A DNA stretch of 6,357 nucleotides from Nitrospira sp. UBA5699 (GTDB lineage: Bacteria; Nitrospirota; Nitrospiria; Nitrospirales; Nitrospiraceae), in the NCBI GenBank assembly GCA_002420105.1, contig DIHJ01000078.1, forward strand, positions 1 through 6,357. Reading direction: 5' to 3'. The notes below the pieces were generated by a model. That model was not told the origin of the DNA. It was given only the letters and a program-made list of their open reading frames with translations, and did not search any database. Both the position numbers and the translations under genes were made by a program. Position 1 is the first letter of the stretch; each line of letters opens with the position of its first letter. Shown one piece after another: positions 1 through 6,297 of this stretch.

Positions 1-1
1 T

Positions 2-78
2 TGGTGCCCCCGACACGAATTGAACGTGCGACCCGCGGTTTAGGAAACCGCTGCTCTATCCAACTGAGCTACGGGGGC
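2..78 (-). tRNA. tRNA-Arg (anticodon CCU)
   Basis: The minus strand folds into a complete 77-base cloverleaf. The acceptor stem is GCCCCCG with CGGGGGC, the D stem GCTC with GAGC, the anticodon stem GCGGT with ACCGC around the loop TTCCTAA (anticodon CCT), followed by a 5-base variable loop and the T stem GCACG with CGTGT (one G-T wobble) around TTCAATT. The discriminator is A and the 3' CCA is encoded at 2-4. It decodes AGG arginine codons. It lies 65 bases downstream of the DUF4340 gene on the same strand. I see no convincing promoter of its own in that gap; a weak -10-like TATCGT (88-93) would sit very close to the mature 5' end. Confidence 0.96.
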
Positions 79-139
79 CTGAGGGCTACGATACTGAATA
101 GGGTGTGAAAAGTCCAGGCAGGTGATGGATGCGAAATCC

Positions 140-154
140 CGCGTCAGGGACGCG
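140..154 (-). other. Small hairpin overlapping the DUF4340 stop codon
   Basis: A perfect 6-base inverted repeat, CGCGTC and GACGCG around a 3-base loop, overlaps the stop codon at 144-146. On the minus strand it is followed by GGATTTCGC rather than a run of T, so it is a poor intrinsic terminator. It might slow decay of the operon's 3' end or be chance in GC-rich DNA. Confidence 0.25.
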
Positions 155-1520
155 AGTCCTTCTGTTCGCTTGAAGCGGCCAGAAGCTCCGTTTTCTTCGG
201 AATCTGACTCAAGAGGTCCGCACGGATTTGAAAGATGCCCTGCAGGCGCTGCCCCATGGCGTAGGCCAGGCCGTTGGCGTGATTGCCGATCGACAATTTC
301 CCCGCGGGTTTTCCGTCCCGCCCCGTCGCTACGAACTCCGCAGCCGGGCTCACCAATCCGTACGGCGCCAGGGGGCCGGCTTGTTTGACGACCCGCTCTT
401 CCGCCGGGACGTTGGCTACGCGGCTGACGAACAGGTCCACCGCCTGCTGATTGAGCTTCTCGGTCGGTCGGTCCTCCAGGACCCACTCGTCGTTCTGATT
501 GATCAGGACGAAGTGCTCCGCGCGCGTCGTGACGGCCAGCATCGCGATGTCGGAGTAATCCGCCCCGAGCAGCCGTTTGTCCTGGAGGTGAAACAGTTCC
601 TTGGTGAGGTCCTTGATCGCCGTGGGGTTGATGCGGTAGAGGGGGGCTTCCGGGCCGGTTTCCGCGATCGCTTCGCCGCTGGCAGGATCCGGCTGATAGA
701 GTCTTACCGTCTGCTCGCCGTCCGGCGCATGGAGAGTGATCTTCACTTTCGGCGTCGTCAGGGTCTTGGCGAGCGCGTCCCGCGCAGGCCCCGGATCCAC
801 GATCCCGAGCGCTTTCAAGTCCTCCAGCCTGAAGAGGAGCAGGCGCACTTCCGTCGGGTCCGCTTCGGCCTCGACGGGATAGCGGATTTTCCATTTTCCC
901 TTCGGCTTCTCGTTGACGTGGTACAGCACGATTTCCGTCGAGGGATAGGTGAGCCGGATGCGATCGATCTCGCTCTGTCCCACGCGCAGGATGTCCTTCC
1001 GCCGGAACGTCATCAGCGTTTTGTTCACGAAGTCTTTCGGCGCCATGTCGGTCAGCAGGAGCTTGCGGTCCGATTCCCTGAGCACGTAGAGTGTCGAGGA
1101 GAGGGGCCCGCTGTCGCCGATCGAGAGGGTTTCGCGGTCGGTCCCGGCGGTGATGGTGACGATCGTCACGGGTGTGTCCAGCCCGAACGGCGTCAAGGCG
1201 GCGGGATTCTCTTCGACGACGCGGTGGACCGATCCGGTTACGAGCGCCCGGAGCAGGCTCTGGACCTCCCGCTGATCCGCTTCCGTGCGCAAGGGGGCGG
1301 TGAGCATCCAGCCCTTGCCCGGGCTCCGCTCGAAGACCAGTTCGGTGCCGTCGGCTTTGAAGGTCAGGCCCGTGATGGCCGCTTGATCGAGCAGGAGGAC
1401 CTTTTTTTGGGCGGTTTCCAGGCGCTCTTCCGATTGCTGGGCGGGAAATTCGACGACGTAGAGATACACACCGAGTCCCGCGAGCACGAGTGCCATGAGG
1501 AGCGTGGGCCAGTATCGCAT
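144..1520 (-). CDS. DUF4340 domain-containing membrane-anchored protein
   Basis: A 458-residue protein with one N-terminal hydrophobic segment (about residues 5-23) and no lipobox or clear cleavage site, so probably a signal anchor with the rest in the periplasm. The body is built from repeated units. The pattern W-x-(L/I), then (T/E)-x-x-(A/L)-(D/N)-x-x-x-V and a leucine-rich helix occurs near residues 71-94, 210-237 and 346-370. Two of these are followed by (F/Y)GL, and (L)SIG appears at 132-135 and 409-412. This is the layout of DUF4340 proteins, which commonly sit beside Gld-type ABC exporter genes; their biochemical role is unknown. It is the last gene of the operon, starting 4 bases after the GldG-like gene stops. 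No good Shine-Dalgarno precedes the ATG, which suggests translational coupling. The C-terminus (from about 445) is polar and probably disordered. The family call is from recognition, not a search. Confidence 0.88.
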   Translation of the reverse strand: MRYWPTLLMALVLAGLGVYLYVVEFPAQQSEERLETAQKKVLLLDQAAITGLTFKADGTELVFERSPGKGWMLTAPLRTEADQREVQSLLRALVTGSVHRVVEENPAALTPFGLDTPVTIVTITAGTDRETLSIGDSGPLSSTLYVLRESDRKLLLTDMAPKDFVNKTLMTFRRKDILRVGQSEIDRIRLTYPSTEIVLYHVNEKPKGKWKIRYPVEAEADPTEVRLLLFRLEDLKALGIVDPGPARDALAKTLTTPKVKITLHAPDGEQTVRLYQPDPASGEAIAETGPEAPLYRINPTAIKDLTKELFHLQDKRLLGADYSDIAMLAVTTRAEHFVLINQNDEWVLEDRPTEKLNQQAVDLFVSRVANVPAEERVVKQAGPLAPYGLVSPAAEFVATGRDGKPAGKLSIGNHANGLAYAMGQRLQGIFQIRADLLSQIPKKTELLAASSEQKDSRP

Positions 1521-1524
1521 GGGA

Positions 1525-3048
1525 CTACAGTCGCCGGCGTTTACGCCACACCATGACGCCGGCGAGCAGGATGGCGGCCGGCAGGAGAATCACTTGCAGA
1601 TACAGCAGCGTCCGCTCTTGAAGCGGATTCGGCGTGAACGGCCGGAAGGCCTGTTCTCGGGGGCCGATGGCGATGAGATCCCGTTCCTCGGCCAGCCAGC
1701 CGGCCGTGTGCAGAAAGAAATCATTGTTGCCGGGGAAATTCAAGAACGCATTCGTCGCAAAGGCGGAGTTTCCGATGACGACGATGGCCGGCCTGGGCTT
1801 TCCCTCTGCAGGTGGGGTTTTCGGCGCGAGCGCGACCGCCATCGGCAAAGGGCCCTTGAGGTCTTCTTTCTCGTCGAGTTTGACGACGCGGCCCCTGAGG
1901 TCCGTTTCGGCCCAGCTGTTCGGGGAGGTTCTGGCAAGCGGCACAAAGTCCCAGTCCTTGCCGGCCTGTTCGTCGAACGTGATGTGCCGGGCCAGGGGAA
2001 ACAGGACGGCCGCCGAGAGATCCTGCGTGATCTCGTGCTCGGTAAACGTCCGCACGAGGAGGGCCGTCAAATCCCCCTGGGCCAGGCGATCCTGCAGATC
2101 GACGAGGACGCCGGGGCCGGCTGCGAGGCCCCAGCGCTTGAGCAGCGGGCCGAGATCCGCCTGGGAATCCGGATCGATGAGCAGCAGGAGATGCCCGCCT
2201 TTCTCCACGTAGGCGTGGATCCGGTCCTGCTCCTCGATCGTCACCGGCCGCTGGGGGCCGGCGACCACGAGAATCGCCGTGTTGTCCGGTACCTCCGTTT
2301 CCTTGAGGAGGCTCAGTGTGCCGACTTCGTATCCCTGCTTGATCAGCGCTTCCCTGGCGACGGAGAAGCCCGAGCGTTCCCGGTCGTCGAGGCTTCGCTC
2401 GCCGTGGCCTTCCAGGAAGAGCAGGCGCTTCTTGCTGCCCTTGGAGACGCGGATCAACCCGCCGGTCAGCTCCGCTTCCGACGGCGCGGTCACACGGGCG
2501 GTTTGCCCGCCGCTTTCGAAAATCGCCGTATCGGTTCTGGTGATGCCGTACGTCTGCGCGAGCTTCGGCTGACGCTCGGGATCGACGAACTCGACGGTGA
2601 TTTTCGGGCTCGCCTGCCGGTAGCTGTCCAATCGTTCCTTGTACGCCTGATAGCCGGGATCCTTTTCGCGCGTGAACACGGTGATTTTCACGTCGCGCGG
2701 CAGGCTGCGGATGATCCGGTGGGTTTGCGGGGACAGGGAGAAATTCTGGTTCTCCGAGAGATCCCAGCGTACCGAATGGCGTGCGGCCAGGAAATTGACG
2801 ATGATCAGGATGCAGACGAACATCACGACCATCATGAGCGCGTTGGCGCCCATGCGGGTGGAGCGACGCGTGGTGAAGGCCTTGACGCTCTGGAGGTGCG
2901 CCACGAAAAACAGGATCAGGCTCAGCAGGGCCAATCCCTCGGCGGCGGTCACGAGCCAGAGCTTCTCCGGCCGAAGACTGTAGCCGACCATGCCGGCCAC
3001 GGCCAGGGCGATTCCGATGATGCCGAGGGGAAGGGATTGCAACTTCAT
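1525..3048 (-). CDS. GldG-family ABC transporter auxiliary protein
   Basis: A 507-residue protein resembling the auxiliary subunit of Gld-type ABC complexes. Hydrophobic segments lie at about residues 7-23, 30-51, 68-88 and 479-500; the last is followed by a basic tail (RKRRR). Just after the third segment comes RWDLSENQNFSLS (94-106), the family's RxDLTE-type signature, which starts the extracytoplasmic domain. Further marks are FLEGHGE (211-217), IDP (291-293) and, before the last helix, GNSAFATNAFLNFPGNNDFF (426-445), typical of the C-terminal part of GldG. The frame is open upstream of 3048, but I chose the ATG there because it overlaps the permease stop by 4 bases (ATGA) and begins a plausible membrane segment; the longer frame is only the shadow of the permease gene. 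The protein probably couples the ABC core to periplasmic partners. Its substrate is unknown. Confidence 0.9.
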   Translation of the reverse strand: MKLQSLPLGIIGIALAVAGMVGYSLRPEKLWLVTAAEGLALLSLILFFVAHLQSVKAFTTRRSTRMGANALMMVVMFVCILIIVNFLAARHSVRWDLSENQNFSLSPQTHRIIRSLPRDVKITVFTREKDPGYQAYKERLDSYRQASPKITVEFVDPERQPKLAQTYGITRTDTAIFESGGQTARVTAPSEAELTGGLIRVSKGSKKRLLFLEGHGERSLDDRERSGFSVAREALIKQGYEVGTLSLLKETEVPDNTAILVVAGPQRPVTIEEQDRIHAYVEKGGHLLLLIDPDSQADLGPLLKRWGLAAGPGVLVDLQDRLAQGDLTALLVRTFTEHEITQDLSAAVLFPLARHITFDEQAGKDWDFVPLARTSPNSWAETDLRGRVVKLDEKEDLKGPLPMAVALAPKTPPAEGKPRPAIVVIGNSAFATNAFLNFPGNNDFFLHTAGWLAEERDLIAIGPREQAFRPFTPNPLQERTLLYLQVILLPAAILLAGVMVWRKRRRL

Positions 3049-3812
3049 CGCCAGCGCGCCGAATCGACGACCCGGTGTGTGAGAAACAACATCAGCACGA
3101 GCGCGCTGAAGAAGTACATCAGATCTGTGGTGTCGACCAGACCCCGCACGAGGTGATCGTAGTGCTCCATGAACGACAGGTAGGAAATGACCTGGCCTGC
3201 GGCCGTGTCGCCGAGCAACGAGCCCAGTCCGGCCATCAGCCAGAGGACCAGGAGCAGGCCGAAGCTGACGAAGGCGGCCACGATCTGATTTTCGGTCAGG
3301 GCCGAGGCCAGGACGCCGATGGCAAGGAACAAGGCGCCCAACAGGGTCAATCCCAGGTAGCCGGTCATGACGGGATACCAATCGAAGTCGCTGAAGAGGG
3401 ACAGGGTGAGTGGAATCAGACCGGTCAACCCCAGCAATCCCAGAAAGACCAGAAAGACGCTCATGAATTTCCCGGCCACGATTTCGTTCAACCCGATCGG
3501 AGAGGTCATCAGGAATTCGAAAGTACGGAGTTTCCGCTCCTCGGCGAACAGCCGCATCGTGAGAATCGGCAAAATGATCAGCAGGACGAAGCGAATGCTG
3601 GAAAAGAGATTGCGGAAGACGAGATCGTTCAGATTGATGGACGCCTGGCCATGCATCTGCAGGAGTTGAATGGCCTGGGCGCCGGCAAAGACGATGTACA
3701 GGTAGGCCAGAAGCCCGACGATCAGCAGAAACACCGCTCCGACGACGTACACCACCGGCGAAACGAAATAGGACCTGAGCTCTTTGGTGATCATGGCACG
3801 GACAGGAGTCAT
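3045..3812 (-). CDS. ABC-2 type permease subunit (GldF-like)
   Basis: A 255-residue integral membrane protein with about six hydrophobic segments (roughly 19-43, 73-90, 115-140, 148-172, 176-197, 228-247). The cytoplasmic stretch EERKLRTFEFLMTSP (91-105) between the second and third segments is the conserved coupling region of ABC-2/GldF permeases, where E, R, T-x-E and T-S-P recur. The N-terminus ITKELRSYFVSP is also typical. It should form the membrane channel with the ATPase encoded just upstream, probably as a dimer. The ATG at 3812 overlaps the ATPase stop by 4 bases, matching the next junction. A second ATG at 3794 (residue 7, MITKEL) is the more usual family start and cannot be excluded; neither has a strong Shine-Dalgarno. 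The length is normal for the family and I see no damage. Confidence 0.92.
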   Translation of the reverse strand: MTPVRAMITKELRSYFVSPVVYVVGAVFLLIVGLLAYLYIVFAGAQAIQLLQMHGQASINLNDLVFRNLFSSIRFVLLIILPILTMRLFAEERKLRTFEFLMTSPIGLNEIVAGKFMSVFLVFLGLLGLTGLIPLTLSLFSDFDWYPVMTGYLGLTLLGALFLAIGVLASALTENQIVAAFVSFGLLLVLWLMAGLGSLLGDTAAGQVISYLSFMEHYDHLVRGLVDTTDLMYFFSALVLMLFLTHRVVDSARWR

Positions 3813-4810
3813 GATGTCGAATCCGTTGTGGCCGACGAGGCGGCCGCGACCGGTTCTGCGGCGAGTTGGGTGCCCTGGGCGATCCCTTCCTCATGCCTCG
3901 TGAGCTGGAGGAAGACGTCCTCCAGGGTCATGGAAATCGATTTCAATTCGACGAGGCCCCAGTCGTTGGTCACGGCGACGCGTCCGACCTCTTCTCGGAC
4001 GTCGCGGCCCAGTTGGCATTCCAGCAGAAAATTGCCGGGCGGCCCTCCGGTGTGCACCTGTTGGACCCCCGCAATCTGTTGCAGCCGGGCCGCGGCGTCG
4101 CGGGGTGCGCGCGCGAGTGTGAGCGACACTTTCTCCGAGTGGCGCAGCCGTGCCGAAAGCCGGTCGGGGGTGTCTTCGGCCACGATCCGCCCGCCGCTGA
4201 TGATGACGACCCGCTGGCAGACGGCGGTGGCTTCCGGCAGGATGTGCGTGCTCAGAATCACCGAATGCGAACCGGCCAGGCTCTTGATCAACTCGCGAAT
4301 CTCGATGATCTGCTTCGGATCGAGCCCTACGGTCGGCTCGTCCAGGATCAGGACCGGCGGATCGTGGAGCAGCGCCTGCGCCAGCCCGACCCGCTGCCGG
4401 TAGCCCCGCGACAAGTTGCCGATCAGGCGGTGCTGCACCGGGCCCAATCCGAGCCGTTCGACCTCGCGCGCCATGGAGGCGGTCAATGCGCCGCCGATCA
4501 GGCCGCGGAGCCGGCCGACGAACCGCAGGTACTCCGAAACGGTCAGTTCCTGATAGACCGGCGGGGTCTCCGGGAGGTAGCCGATGCGGCGTTTCACTTC
4601 CAGCGGCTGTTCGGCGCAGTCGAAGCCCGCCACTTGGGCCGTGCCCTCCGTGGCCGGCATGAAACAGGTCAGGATGCGCATGGTCGTGGTCTTGCCCGCT
4701 CCGTTGGGACCGAGAAAGGCCAGTACTTCGCCTTTGGCCACGGAAAAGGTCACGCGGTCGATCGCGGTGTGATGTCCGTAGCGTTTCGTGACCTGCTGAA
4801 CGTCGATCAT
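3809..4810 (-). CDS. ABC transporter ATP-binding protein (GldA/CcmA-like)
   Basis: A 333-residue cytoplasmic ATPase, first gene of the operon. It carries Walker A GPNGAGKTT (34-42), an ABC signature of the variant form LSRGYRQR (133-140) in place of LSGGQ, Walker B VLILDEP (153-159), the D-loop GLDP (162-165), and the switch histidine in STHI (H189). The Q-loop position reads IGYLPE (76-81), with Glu where many ABC ATPases have Gln; this is common in the exporter subfamily that includes GldA, DrrA and NosF. Residues about 225-305 form the extra C-terminal domain of this subfamily, ending in the usual LEDVFLQLT, and the last 20 or so are a low-complexity Ala/Ser/Thr tail. It powers the permease encoded immediately downstream (4-base overlap). 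The ATG at 4810 starts directly at the family's usual N-terminus; only a weak GGCAGG-like element precedes it. Confidence 0.95.
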   Translation of the reverse strand: MIDVQQVTKRYGHHTAIDRVTFSVAKGEVLAFLGPNGAGKTTTMRILTCFMPATEGTAQVAGFDCAEQPLEVKRRIGYLPETPPVYQELTVSEYLRFVGRLRGLIGGALTASMAREVERLGLGPVQHRLIGNLSRGYRQRVGLAQALLHDPPVLILDEPTVGLDPKQIIEIRELIKSLAGSHSVILSTHILPEATAVCQRVVIISGGRIVAEDTPDRLSARLRHSEKVSLTLARAPRDAAARLQQIAGVQQVHTGGPPGNFLLECQLGRDVREEVGRVAVTNDWGLVELKSISMTLEDVFLQLTRHEEGIAQGTQLAAEPVAAASSATTDSTS

Positions 4811-4900
4811 ACGTAACGGGTGCGCCTGCCTGCCGAATGGATAACGTCGGGGATTACACGGGCGGGTTGGTCATCGCCATTTGATGCACAACTGGACGGC

Positions 4901-4929
4901 ATCTTACTCAGCTGACCGGAGGCAGTCAA
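4901..4929 (-). promoter_or_regulatory. Candidate sigma70 promoter for the ABC operon
   Basis: Reading the minus strand, TTGACT (4929-4924) and TAAGAT (4906-4901) are separated by exactly 17 bases. They match the sigma70 consensus at 5 of 6 and 4 of 6 positions. The predicted start of transcription is near 4894, giving a leader of about 84 bases before the ATPase ATG at 4810. The spacer holds an 8-base palindrome, TCAGCTGA (4908-4915), next to the -10 box. Confidence 0.6.
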
Positions 4930-4955
4930 TATCGGGCCCGCCCGCTGTCTCATTC

Positions 4956-4985
4956 TTTACAGGAATGAGGGCATCCTGTTAGAGT
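4956..4985 (+). promoter_or_regulatory. Candidate extended -10 promoter for the small secreted protein gene
   Basis: TTTACA (4956-4961, 5 of 6 to consensus) is followed after 18 bases by TAGAGT (4980-4985, 4 of 6), which is preceded by TGT (4977-4979), an extended -10 element. The predicted start is near 4992, about 21 bases before the ATG at 5013. An inverted repeat, CAGGA (4960-4964) and TCCTG (4974-4978), lies between the boxes and touches both, so it could be an operator. Confidence 0.55.
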
Positions 4986-5012
4986 CCGCTCCGTTCGGCT
5001 CGATCAATTCCC

Positions 5013-5375
5013 ATGGAACAACGAACTGTGATGCGGCAAGAACGCCTGTCGAGGGTGTGGATCGTCTTGTGGTTCTTAGTTCTGGTCTGCATGGCTCCTC
5101 ACTTCGCCGAGGCGAAACAGGGACGGACCTACAAGGTTCAAGGGACTGTGATCGCCGTGACATTGAGCCAGACCCCCCAGTTGATCGTGGTCAAGACACC
5201 CCTGGGTCCCAGAAATCATATGACCGTGGGTGCCACGGTGACGGCCCATACCAAGATCCTCAGGGGGGACAAGCGGGTGACGCTCAATGCGATTCGGGAA
5301 GGCGAGGCGGTTTGGCTGACCTACGTCAAGACCCAGGGGGGCGTATTGGCCGAGGTCATTCGGGTCAAGAGCTGA
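5013..5375 (+). CDS. Small secreted protein of unknown function
   Basis: A 120-residue protein I cannot assign to a named family. A basic N-terminus (RQERLSR), a hydrophobic core (about 16-28) and AEA just before K35 form a good Sec signal peptide, leaving a mature protein of about 86 residues in the periplasm or beyond. The mature part alternates short hydrophobic strands (YKVQGTVIAV, PQLIVVKTP, AVWLTYVKT, LAEVIRVKS) with turns, suggesting a small all-beta barrel or OB-like fold; the pattern recalls small DUF5666-like secreted domains, but that is only a resemblance. There is no cysteine in the mature part and no obvious catalytic motif. The start at 5013 gives a 34-residue signal peptide; ATG 5031 gives 28, which is also plausible, and neither has a clear Shine-Dalgarno. 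It has its own candidate promoter and is divergent from the ABC operon. Confidence 0.8.
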   Translation: MEQRTVMRQERLSRVWIVLWFLVLVCMAPHFAEAKQGRTYKVQGTVIAVTLSQTPQLIVVKTPLGPRNHMTVGATVTAHTKILRGDKRVTLNAIREGEAVWLTYVKTQGGVLAEVIRVKS

Positions 5376-5376
5376 T

Positions 5377-5415
5377 GGCGCCGGTGGGCGTTGGCCGGCT
5401 CCGCCCCTTCCTTTT
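5377..5415 (+). terminator. Possible weak intrinsic terminator after the small secreted protein gene
   Basis: Starting two bases after the stop codon, GGCGCCGG (5377-5384) can pair with CCGG (5395-5398) and CGCC (5402-5405), leaving a 3-base bulge and a 10-base loop. CCTTCCTTTT follows. The bulge and the gap before the T run make it imperfect. Confidence 0.35.
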
Positions 5416-5603
5416 ATATATCCGGATCGTGTAGGCTACGGGCGCAGTCGGTTTCTGCTTGGTTCTTCCCCGCTGGCGTTCTTTTTTCCATACAAAGGTA
5501 GGGGCAGGGGCTACGGTTTCGGTATTGTTGAACGCTCGGCCAAAGCTTAGCTTGAGCGAGACAGGCAAGGAGTTTCTGGCGGGTTCGTTCAACCGGAAAC
5601 CGC

Positions 5604-5608
5604 AGGTG
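5604..5608 (+). promoter_or_regulatory. Ribosome binding site fixing the rlpA start
   Basis: AGGTG ends 6 bases before the ATG at 5615. It supports that start over the TTG at 5459, which would put 52 unrelated residues before the lipoprotein signal peptide. Confidence 0.6.
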
Positions 5609-5614
5609 TTGAAC

Positions 5615-6250
5615 ATGACATACTACAGCGCCCAGTCCAGTCGGTCAGTCCTCGTCCCCCTCGCCGTCGGGGCAGGGTTGTTTCTGAGCGCCTGCTCCTG
5701 GATTCCCAAGGGCGATGCCTTTTTCGATGTGGGAATCAGGGACCGCGGGGTCGCCTCCTGGTATGGCCAGCAATTTCATGGCAAGCAGGCCGCCAACGGG
5801 GAAATTTTCGATATGGAGGCCCTGACGGCGGCTCATCGGACGATGCCGCTCGGGAGCGTGGTGCGGGTGGTCAACTTGACCAACGGCAAGTCTCTCCATG
5901 TACGGATCACCGACCGGGGGCCCTACGTCAACGGCCGAATTCTGGACTTGTCTCACGCTGCGGCCGTGCGGTTGGGGATGGAGCAGGGAGGCTTGGCGAT
6001 CGTCCAGGTTGAGATCGTGGGAGAGCGCCGGCCGGAACTCCTGCCCTCTTCCGATGCGGTACCGGGTCGGACCCCCTCCCTTCTGCTCGGTTTCGCGGTC
6101 CCGCATGATCGCGAAGCGCCGCTGGTGAGCCCGACGCTCCGGATTCTTCCCAGCGATCTCTGGATCACCAGACGTATCCGCCGTGTGCCGGCCATGCTCG
6201 CCGCCGACCATACGGCCCATACCGAAGTTGCCGCGCTGGTTTTGAGCTAG
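5615..6250 (+). CDS. rlpA: RlpA-family septal ring lytic transglycosylase, lipoprotein
   Basis: A 211-residue lipoprotein. The signal peptide has a hydrophobic core (about 12-26) and the lipobox LSAC, with Cys27 as the lipidated residue; Ser28 after it suggests sorting to the outer membrane. Residues about 44-135 are a double-psi beta-barrel: GVASWYGQQFHGKQAANGE, then TAAHRTMPLG, VRVVNLTNGKS, ITDRGPYVNGRILDLS and AAAVRLGM. Glu63, Asp66 and His74 fall at the spacing of the catalytic residues of Pseudomonas RlpA (E120, D123, H131), so activity on peptidoglycan, in that enzyme on strands lacking stem peptides, is plausible. The SPOR domain that brings many RlpA proteins to the septum is absent; residues 140-211 are a tail with no motif I recognise. 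The start at 5615 is chosen from the AGGTG site and the signal peptide. The TAG stop is at 6248-6250. Confidence 0.93.
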   Translation: MTYYSAQSSRSVLVPLAVGAGLFLSACSWIPKGDAFFDVGIRDRGVASWYGQQFHGKQAANGEIFDMEALTAAHRTMPLGSVVRVVNLTNGKSLHVRITDRGPYVNGRILDLSHAAAVRLGMEQGGLAIVQVEIVGERRPELLPSSDAVPGRTPSLLLGFAVPHDREAPLVSPTLRILPSDLWITRRIRRVPAMLAADHTAHTEVAALVLS

Positions 6251-6297
6251 CCCTCTTGCGATCTTCCATCGGTCCGTCGCTTCCTTAAAGACCGGAC

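Larger units (their letters stand above)
5376..5614 (+). other. Intergenic region before rlpA
   Basis: These 239 bases hold no gene I can support. The left end has a weak terminator-like structure running into an AT-rich patch (TTTTATATATCC, 5412-5423) that stands out from the GC-rich surroundings. TTGGCC (5391-5396) and TATATA (5415-5420), 18 bases apart, could be a weak promoter for rlpA, which would give a leader near 190 bases. The octamer GGCTACGG occurs twice (about 5434 and 5509). The right end carries the rlpA ribosome binding site. Confidence 0.4.

Noticed and set aside
1..79. The tRNA-Arg as an attachment site for an integrated element
   Set aside because: The 3' end of the tRNA faces out of the window, no direct repeat of it occurs inside, and there is no integrase gene here, so nothing in view supports integration.
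40..894. Minus-strand open frame of 284 codons ending in the tRNA, with VAQLDRAAVS-like residues at one end
   Set aside because: It is out of frame with the DUF4340 gene, is low-complexity Arg/Gly/Pro-rich, and runs into the tRNA. Peptides such as AQLDRA are a known artefact of translating tRNA genes.
3049..3894. Upstream extension of the GldG-like frame to 789 codons
   Set aside because: The extension overlaps the permease gene entirely in another frame and is Arg/Ser-rich; the ATG at 3048 with its ATGA overlap fits the operon pattern.
228..4816. Several very long plus-strand open frames (about 300-550 codons) opposite the ABC operon
   Set aside because: They are antisense to four recognisable genes, Arg/Gln/Asp-rich without domains, and are expected from high third-position GC on the other strand.
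4807..4902. A 31-codon minus-strand frame in the operon leader whose TGA overlaps the ATPase ATG
   Set aside because: Its ATG lies inside the predicted -10 box, upstream of the expected transcript start, there is no ribosome binding site, and the peptide looks random.
5376..5614. A riboswitch, for example of the cyclic-di-GMP type, before rlpA
   Set aside because: I could not find the conserved cores of any riboswitch class I know; only a weak hairpin and an AT-rich patch are visible.
5365..5616. Minus-strand frame of 83 codons in the gap before rlpA
   Set aside because: No ribosome binding site or recognisable domain; it overlaps the rlpA start and the end of the small secreted protein gene, and the composition looks non-coding.
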